DNA of 64,000 bases from Acytostelium subglobosum LB1 (lineage: Eukaryota > Evosea > Eumycetozoa > Acytosteliales > Acytosteliaceae): NCBI RefSeq assembly GCF_000787575.1, contig NW_012236512.1:1-64000 (forward strand), in the 5' to 3' direction. The position numbers and the translations under genes were made by a program. This document shows, in pieces, positions 57,467 to 64,000 of this stretch. The stretch's first letter is position 1; each line of letters opens with the position of its first letter. The notes under the pieces are model-generated. The model worked only from the letters and a program-made list of their open reading frames with translations. It was not told the origin of the DNA and ran no database searches.

Positions 57467-58156
57467 TTAGATCTCGACAACCTTTTGGAACCAACCATAC
57501 TCCTTCTTTAGGAAGATGGCAGAGAACATTGTTCTGGCAAACCATGGTGTCTCCTTCTTGAAGGTCTCGGCCATCTCCTTGTCATGCTTGGAGGCATCCA
57601 TCATGGCACAGAAGAAGAACTTTGAGTTCTCATCCTTTCTGGAGAGCTCCTCAATGGTCTTGCCAAGCTTCTGTTGCTTGTCCTTGGGGATGTTGACCAT
57701 GAATGGCAGACAGATCTTCTCCTCCTCGGCAAACAGCTTGAAGACAAACTCGGTGATCTCCTTGACCTTGGCGGCGAGCGCGGCAATCTGGTCCTGGCCA
57801 GTGCCTGGGGTCAACTTGGCGATGGCTTGCACCTGTGGTTGGATGGCATTCCAGTCCTGGGTGAACTTCTTGTGATCGGCCTCAATGGCCTTGATAGCCT
57901 CCTTGAATTTGGGGTCCTGCTCGGCAATGAATGGGAAGGCAGTGTCCTCCTCCAACTTGTTGTGGGCCAGAGCATAGTTTCCTACAGACTCAAAGGCCTT
58001 GACCATATCCTCAATCTCATCCTTGTCAGCTGGCTTCCATACCAACATCTTGGCAGAGAGCAATGAGTATAGTCTTCTCAAAGTGCAGTGAGACCACATC
58101 CAACCATAAAGGTGGAAGTTTGGATGATCGAAAAGGTTATCATGTGTGGCTTGCAT
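57467..58156 (-). CDS. Hemerythrin-like (HHE) domain protein
   Basis: Single exon, 229 residues. The helical bundle carries candidate iron ligands in family order: His in ATHDNLFDHPNFHLYGW, His in NYALAHNKLEEDTAFPF with Glu, His in EADHKKF, and Glu in LFAEEEKICLPF. The C-terminal part (WFARTMFSAIFLKKEYGWF) is less typical. Hemerythrin-like proteins bind a di-iron centre and sense or carry oxygen or guard against oxidative stress. There is no signal peptide, so it should be cytosolic. Confidence 0.75.
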   Translation of the reverse strand: MQATHDNLFDHPNFHLYGWMWSHCTLRRLYSLLSAKMLVWKPADKDEIEDMVKAFESVGNYALAHNKLEEDTAFPFIAEQDPKFKEAIKAIEADHKKFTQDWNAIQPQVQAIAKLTPGTGQDQIAALAAKVKEITEFVFKLFAEEEKICLPFMVNIPKDKQQKLGKTIEELSRKDENSKFFFCAMMDASKHDKEMAETFKKETPWFARTMFSAIFLKKEYGWFQKVVEI

Positions 58157-59578
58157 TGTGTATATAGTAATTATTAAGCTGGATAATATTATTATTATGT
58201 ATATTAACTAGGTTTAGTTTTGAATGATATAATTACAATCCAATCCCAACCAGGTGTTATTAAATAGTTGATTTACATTCCAGTGATTTCTGATATAAAT
58301 TAAAGTACTGGTTATAGGTTGATCAACGAGTTTGATGGTGATGTCTATCATCGATGGTGACGCTTCTCTGAAACTGAACTGACACTGTAAAGTCTTCATA
58401 TGATCATCTATCGTGCTTTCATTTGATTGGGGTCTTCATCAGCCCATCGATGTCAATTTGTTTGCACACACACTTTGGACGTGATAACCTTTTGTGTGTC
58501 TCTGCTGGCAATTTGTGTGTTGGTTGCACTCATGATTGGTGAATTGAAGTCTATCTCTCTATGTGTGTGTGTGATGGAATTTGGAATTGATGTAACTTGA
58601 TTGGAAGAGGCAAGCCAAATAGGATACACCCTATGTGAGGTCTAAAGACCAAACACAAAATTGATTGGGGTTTTGTTTAAGTACTTTGTGTCTTCATCAT
58701 CATTGATGATGATAACACAAAGAGGTAGTTAGCTACATTTTAATAAGATCACACAGAAGAATAGGCAAGAATTTAAATAGATATCTAAATATTTCATTCC
58801 ATTTTGTTGACAGAGATAAACAACAATTAATAACTCTTTGCTAGAGCAAACTCTTTATCTTTCATTAATGATGCTTTGTTGTTGGACTTTTTGGATTCAT
58901 TTCAAACTCAAACCTCTCTTCTATCGTTGGAAATAAGTTGTAAATCATCGTCCATTATCCTATCTTTATGATGATAGGAAATAGCTGACGTGGACTAATA
59001 AGCCAAAACAGCGAGGCTGACACCAATCAGTAAGCAGTCAGATTAATAATGGTTGGGTTATACTTTCCAAACAACTCATCATCACATGTGATTTATAAAT
59101 AGCTTTCTGTCTCTATCAAACATGGTTACATCCGCAATCCTTCATTATTATTATTATTATTTAATTACATCATTGTATCTTAATGGGCTTGCAGACAGAC
59201 AAAAAGACTGATTTCCAAATGATGGGCCATACCCATTTAAACAGAAATATCTCAAACGTTCATGGAATCGATTAATGAATAGGTCGAACTCGATGTCATC
59301 ATCGTCATCAAGCAAAGATCACCTCACGTGTGGTGACGTTATTATTTGAATGGTTAGATCACCAAAAACACAAAAATGAAATCGTGACAAGGGCTGAAGG
59401 TGTTGATTGGTGTTGTAGCTGTTGATTCTGGACATGGATGGTCAAAGGACCAACAGATTGGAGAGGGCGCAACATACAGGTGTTGTGGAAGGGGGAACAT
59501 GTTCCAATGCTTATAAATCATTCAACAAATTGTAATTAATCAAACAATTACTACTACTACAACAAATACACACATAAA
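58157..59578. promoter_or_regulatory. 1.4-kb gap upstream of the hemerythrin-like and SodC-like genes
   Basis: The gap lies between divergent genes. No coding region is evident. It holds a 39-bp near-palindrome at 58684-58722 (CTTTGTGT...ACACAAAG outer arms, ATCATCA/TGATGAT-type inner arms), a smaller CCTATC/GATAGG inverted repeat at about 58959-58978, and ATT/TTA runs near 59148-59162. The last 60 bp before the SodC start are CT/AC-rich. Confidence 0.5.
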
Positions 59579-60975
59579 ATGAAGCAATTCATCGCAATCC
59601 TTGTGCTTCTGTCAGTGGCCATCTCTTCAGTTTCGGCCGACTACGTCTATGCCAACTGTATGATGGTACCAACCACTCCTGCCAACATTACTGGAGGTTT
59701 CCAAATCGCTTACACTGTATGCATGCATCATTTACACTGTTTTACCAGAGAACAACAAATCCCAAACCACTTGATACTTACATTCATTCCCTACATCCAA
59801 AATAAAAACTTAAATAGCCAGAGGACCAGACATACACCTTTGGTTACACCATCTACAACATCCCAAGCAAGGCATCTTATGGAGTCGTTCTCCGCGAGTT
59901 GGGTGATATCACTACTTCCTCCTCCGCTGGTGGTATTGTTGGCGCCATGGTTGATTCCTGTCCAGGCGGTCAAATCACCAACCTCACCAGTGATCTTGCT
60001 TCACTTGGTTTCTACGCTGTTGTCAATGCCAGCCAGTACATCGTCCACAACGGTCCAAACTCCTTTGTTGGAAGAGCCCTCACCATCCTCGACTCGCACG
60101 CTTGTGATCCACAGGCCAACATTGTTGCCCACTGTGTCATTGGTATTGCTAACCCAATCACCACTTTGATTCCAAAGATGAACACCACCGGTGCCAACCT
60201 TGCCTCATTCAAGAGCTCAATGACCAATGCTGCCGTTGCTGTTCTCTACCCAACCACTGCCGTCTCCGCCGTCCCCGTCTCTGGTTTCATGTACTTCCAG
60301 GTCAACACTGATGGTATCACCACCAATGTCACCTTCTCTGCCGCCATCACCGGATTGGACAACACCACCGCCCACGGAGTGCACATCCACGCCTTTGGTG
60401 ATTTGATGTGGAGAAACGGAACCTCTGTAGGAGGTCACTGGAAGAATGCCGCTCTCAACCAGACCCACGGTCTGCCACCCGCATCTAACCGTGAGCTCGG
60501 TGATCTGGGCAACATCTGTGTCTTTGACAACGTCAACAACGTTGCTTACTACCAGTACACCACCAGTTACTCTGGCACCCCCGGCTCTGAGGTCAACTTC
60601 ATTGGTCGTTCCATCGTCGTCCATGGCATCCGTGACTCTGGCAATGCCACCGCATTGGGACCACGTCTTGCCCAGGGTGTGATTGGTATCACCACCAACG
60701 CAATTCCCAAGGCCCTTCCAAAGGATATCAGCTTCGCCACCGAGCCAGTCTGCACTCCAGCTGGCACAACCACCACCACCACCACCGGTACTACCTCCAC
60801 TACTGGTACCACTGGCACCACTGGCACCACCACTGGCACTACTGCTGCCTCTACCACTACCTCGACCACTACCAGCCGCCCAACCACCACCACCACTACC
60901 GGTCCAAACAGCTCCTCGATCGTTGCTCCAGCTTTCACCATTGTCATTGCCCTCATTGCCATGCTGCTCCTTTAA
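59579..60975 (+). CDS. sodC: Extracellular GPI-anchored Cu/Zn superoxide dismutase-like protein, copy 1
   Basis: Exons 59579-59716 and 59818-60975 join in phase for 431 residues. A signal peptide (MKQFIAILVLLSVAISSVSA) is followed by a degenerate SOD-like domain (about 25-195) and a better conserved one (about 215-365). The latter keeps the copper His pair in GVHIHAFGD, His of GGHWKN, His of THGLPP, Asp of GDLGN, His of IVVHGIRD and the guiding Arg of GPRLAQGVIGI. The zinc-ligand His before GDLGN is replaced by Glu (NRELGDLGN), and the usual disulfide cysteines are absent. A Thr/Gly stretch and a hydrophobic tail (IVAPAFTIVIALIAMLLL) look like a GPI signal. D. discoideum SodC is a surface SOD of this layout. 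Confidence 0.87.
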
Positions 60976-61837
60976 GGACCGATCCTGAATGAGGCGAGCA
61001 TCCCTCGCTGTTGTAAAACAATACAATAACTTATTATTATTATTTGTGCACTACTTACTTATGATAATCTATCAATTGCCATTGGTGTAGTTGTGAGTTA
61101 CTGTATCATCTCAATGACTGTCTCTCTCACTCACTCTCTCTCTCTCAAACTTTCGATTTAAAGTTCTTCTTTCGTCACCGTCACCCACTGGACGGACGAC
61201 AAGCACTGACCGTGGTCACCTTCCTGATTAGGAACAAATACCTCCCCGACTTCCATTGGCAAAACTGGGTTGGTTGGAGGCTTTTGTGGAGGTGGAGGGT
61301 AGTGCAAGTGGAGGTTCTCGCTGGAGTGCAGACTCGCTGGCAAAGATGATGACCCATTTTTTTCTAGATTCCCAAAAAGATGTGTTTTTGTTAGCACGAC
61401 CACCAGAGGAGACTGAAATATCTCTTTTTGATCAAGTCAAATGTCGCAGTTTTGTGAAAGGACAAGTCCCAAATTGGGGAAGGTATTAGGCCCAGTTATT
61501 GATCAGGGATTGTGTTATTACAAAAGGACAAAGAGTGGGCTAAGGGCCAGGCCATCATGCTGAAAATACCTAATCAGGGAACATTGTCTTTACGTTCAAA
61601 ATAAGGATTCTCGTTTGCAACTCCACTCGCATGGATAACAATTGACATGTACATGAAATGAGGGCAACAAAGTTCCCTGATAGTATTTGATCAATCTCTA
61701 ATAGTTTCTTTGTTGTACCATAAGGATCTTGTCATCATGCTCAAAATACTATCAGGGAACCAAGAACGATTCATTCATTCTTACATTTATTCGTTCATTC
61801 ACTATTAGAACAAACTAATAACTTTTATCCATCAATC
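60976..61837. other. Gap between the two SodC-like genes, with direct and inverted repeats
   Basis: The right half holds a direct repeat (about 61553-61582 and 61733-61760; shared core CATCATGCT-AAAATAC then TCAGGGAAC). It also holds a near-perfect 19-20-bp inverted repeat (61672-61690 against 61741-61760). CT repeats lie near 61120-61146. Opposed ORFs at 61158-61403 (minus) and 61256-61489 (plus) overlap and show no recognisable domain. Confidence 0.55.
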
Positions 61838-64000
61838 ATGAAACATATCCCTAAATTTATTCTTCTACTTTGCATTGCATCCTCGTTGGTCTATGCCGAT
61901 ACCTATGGATCATGTTCTTTTTCTTCCAATTCACCATTGGGAATAACTGGATCTCTCCAAATCACCTACGTAAGTTAACATAATAATATAAATAAATCAA
62001 TATTATTATTATTATTAATACAATATTATTCTATTTTCTTTAACCTCGTTACTAGAACAACAAATGGGTTGTTGGATACAATATCAACAATATCCCTGCT
62101 GGCGCAACTTATCGATTGGTTATTAGATCGACTGGTGATATTAGTACCACTACCTCATCCGGAGAATCTGGTTTCAGCTTTGACAATTGTCCAAAAGGAT
62201 TACTAGGATCTGTCACCAAGGCGAATAGCCAAGGTGTATGGGATGGCCTCACTGTTTCTAACGACTACTCTCTCACCTCTGCGCAGTCTATAATTGGAAG
62301 ATCAATTTCAATTATTGATTCTTCTACTACTAAGTGTAAAGCTTCTGCCAAAGTGTATGTACCATATTTTTAAATCAAACTACCAACTTCTAACCAGATT
62401 GCTTTCCTATATTTCCAAATAGTCATGCCCAATGTGTAATAGGAATTGGAAACCCAACCACCTTTTCCATTGCCGGTCAGCTTGCCCCCGTGGACAATTC
62501 AGCCTACCTCCAAGTTACATCTCTCTCTAAGGCTGTTTGTGTTCTCCAGCCCACTAATGTTGTTGAGAACAACCAGGTTGGAGGTTTTGTCCATGTTACT
62601 GTCTACAACAATGGTACAACAGTCTTTGCTGCTTCAGTCACAGGACTTGACACCACCGTGGCCCATGGTATCCATATCCACAACTATGGAGATATCCAAT
62701 GGATGAATGGTTCCTCTATTGGAGGACATTGGAAGACTGCCAACCAGGTTCATGCTTTGCCACCCGCGGCCAACCGTGAATATGGTGATCTTGGAAACAT
62801 TTGTGTCTACAAGAATGGTGTCGGCTACTACCTCTGGTCCACCAAAGACTTGCCAAACTTCAACAACAATCCAAACTTGATTGGTCGTGCAATTGCCATC
62901 CATGCCATACGTGACTCAGGTGATTCCTCTCCTTTGGGACCACCTATTGCCCAATGTGTCCTGGGTAAGTCCACCAGTGGTGTCGTTCCATTCTCCATCC
63001 CAACTGGTTTGGATTTCTCCAAGGAACCAGCTTGTATCCCTGATACTCCTGTTACTACCACTTCGACCACCTCTGATCCAACTACTACGACTACCACGAC
63101 CACAACTTCTACAACTGTGGNCCAACNNNNNNNNNNNNNNNNNNNNNNNNNNNNNNNNNNNNNNNNNNNNNNNNNNNNNNNNNNNNNNNNNNNNNNNNNN
63201 NNNNNNNNNNNNNNNNNNNNNNNNNNTACTACTACCGGTACTACCTCAGATCCAACNACAACTACCACNACNACNACAACTGTGGACCCAACNACAACAA
63301 CTACTACTACCGGTACTACCTCAGATCCAACCACAACTACCACTACCGGTACCACCGCTGATCCAACAACAACAACAACCACAACTACATCAGATCCAAC
63401 NACCACGACTGCTGGTACCACCTCTGATCCAACAACNACAACTACTACTACCGGTACTACCTCAGATCCAACNACAACTACAACTACATCGGATCCAACT
63501 ACCACGACCACTACCACCTCTGATCCAACTTCTACCACCACGACGACAACGGATCCAACGACCACAACTACTACCACTACCGGTACTACCTCAGATCCAA
63601 CAACAACTACCACTACCGGTACCACAGCTGACCAAACTACTACCCCTGCCGGTACTACCTCAGATCCAACCACAACTACCACTACCGGTACCACCGCTGA
63701 TCCAACTACCACGACCACCACTGCTGGTACCACCTCTGATCCAACTACCACCACGACGACAACTGATTCAACTACCACGACTACTACCACTACAGGTACT
63801 ACCTCGGATCCAACAACAACTACCACTACCGGTACCACTGCTGATCCAACTACCACGACTACTACCACTACCGGTACTACCTCAGATCCAACCACAACTA
63901 CCACGACCGGTACCACCTCTGATCCAACTACCACGACTACTACCGCTGACCCAACTACCACAACTACTACCTCTGATCCAACTACCACGACTACTACCAC
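61838..64000 (+). CDS. Extracellular Cu/Zn superoxide dismutase-like protein, copy 2 (cut by window edge)
   Basis: Exons 61838-61969, 62056-62354 and 62423 to beyond the window edge join in phase. A signal peptide (MKHIPKFILLLCIASSLVYA) and the same two-SOD-domain order show it is a tandem duplicate of the upstream gene; the first intron is in the same place. The second domain keeps GIHIHNYGD, GGHWKT, VHALPP, GDLGN and IAIHAIRD, again with Glu in place of the zinc His (NREYGDLGN). The electrostatic-guidance Arg is Pro here (GPPIAQCV), so activity is doubtful. After about residue 340 the chain becomes a Thr-rich repeat (units like G-T-T-S-D-P-T-T-T-T) that runs to the edge, expected to be heavily O-glycosylated. 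Confidence 0.85.
63055..64000 (+). repeat. Mucin-like tandem repeat (ACN/TCAGATCCAAC units)
   Basis: Thr codons (ACA/ACC/ACT/ACG) alternate with GGTACTACCTCAGATCCA-type blocks that encode G-T-T-S-D-P. Units vary in length. Isolated N bases and a 100-N block show that the array is not properly assembled, so copy number is unknown. Confidence 0.9.
63127..63226. other. Assembly gap of 100 N
   Basis: Exactly 100 N, the usual placeholder for a gap of unknown size, inside the mucin-like repeat. Confidence 0.98.

Noticed and set aside
60217-61026. 269-codon minus-strand ORF opposite the first SOD gene
   Set aside because: Gly/Ser-rich shadow of a highly biased coding sequence; the plus strand has a signal peptide, SOD motifs and a GPI signal.
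61158-61489. Opposed small ORFs between the SOD genes
   Set aside because: No domain, no splice support and mutual overlap; kept only as part of the gap description.
62828-64000. 390-codon minus-strand ORF (V-V-V-V-G-S-E-V-V)
   Set aside because: It is the mirror of the Thr-repeat on the plus strand; repeats of ACN give open Val-rich frames on the other strand.
1-64000. CRISPR arrays, insertion sequences, LTR or other mobile elements
   Set aside because: No regularly spaced repeats, no transposase, reverse transcriptase, integrase or capsid motif, and no long terminal repeats were seen. The organism is eukaryotic.

Overview
The window looks like a dictyostelid social-amoeba chromosome segment. 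The signs are: dense genes with short GT-AG introns (mostly 50-100 bp, usually starting GTATGT or GTAAGT and ending in a T-rich AG); long Asn and Gln runs coded by AAC/CAA; AT-rich gaps between genes; and dictyostelid-type proteins (hybrid histidine kinase, a Galpha2-like G protein, a GPI-anchored two-domain Cu/Zn-SOD, tandem coactosin-like domains). Coding GC is clearly higher than in Dictyostelium discoideum, so a higher-GC relative such as an Acytostelium-type species is possible; that is an inference. No transposon, provirus, rRNA, tRNA or CRISPR array was recognised.

Layout. 0-2 kb: 3' part of an unknown multi-exon gene and an SH3-like remnant. 2-8.6 kb: PI 4-kinase (minus), a probably mitochondrial SpoU rRNA methyltransferase (minus), ESCRT-III Vps2 (plus). 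8.8-18.4 kb: triple ADF-H protein (minus), hybrid histidine kinase (plus), aminopeptidase P (minus), a Rab (minus), a four-CX9C protein (plus). 18.4-26 kb: GH5 cellulase-like secreted enzyme (minus), divergent from cog5, which is followed directly by cog4. 26-30.5 kb: AlaX-like editing protein (plus), NAT9-like acetyltransferase, hydroxyisourate hydrolase and a protein of unknown function (all minus). 30.7-37.8 kb: NEMF/Rqc2, an LRR-filamin protein and Lunapark (plus). 37.9-41.3 kb: a HERP-like ubiquitin-domain membrane protein and the Trm82/WDR4 subunit (minus). 41.5-57.3 kb: LYR protein, divergent aquaporin, a 2.35-kb gene-free stretch, Galpha2-like gene, CBS-pair protein, possible histone-fold protein, Lys-rich protein, STRIP subunit, PGAP2, ribosomal protein L12 and an AT-hook protein (all plus). 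57.5-64 kb: hemerythrin-like protein (minus), then two tandem SodC-like genes, the second running off the right edge through a mucin-like Thr/Ser repeat that holds a 100-N gap.

Most genes are housekeeping, with a strong membrane-traffic and ER/Golgi theme (PI4K, Vps2, Rab, COG4, COG5, Lunapark, HERP-like, STRIP, PGAP2). Cell-surface genes (SodC pair, GH5) and signalling genes (histidine kinase, Galpha2-like) are interspersed. Exon structures were built by hand. For most genes the phases close exactly into one open frame. The exceptions are one junction in the first gene, the 3' half of the STRIP gene, and places where a single N sits in the sequence (3639, 26571, 35980), which look like assembly faults.

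The less ordinary observations are: adjacent genes for two COG subunits; two SOD paralogs that lack the same zinc-ligand His; a Rab with Cys at the catalytic Gln position; a protein with four exact CX9C motifs; several long perfect palindromes in promoters; and a hairpin-rich non-coding stretch at 43.5-44.1 kb.
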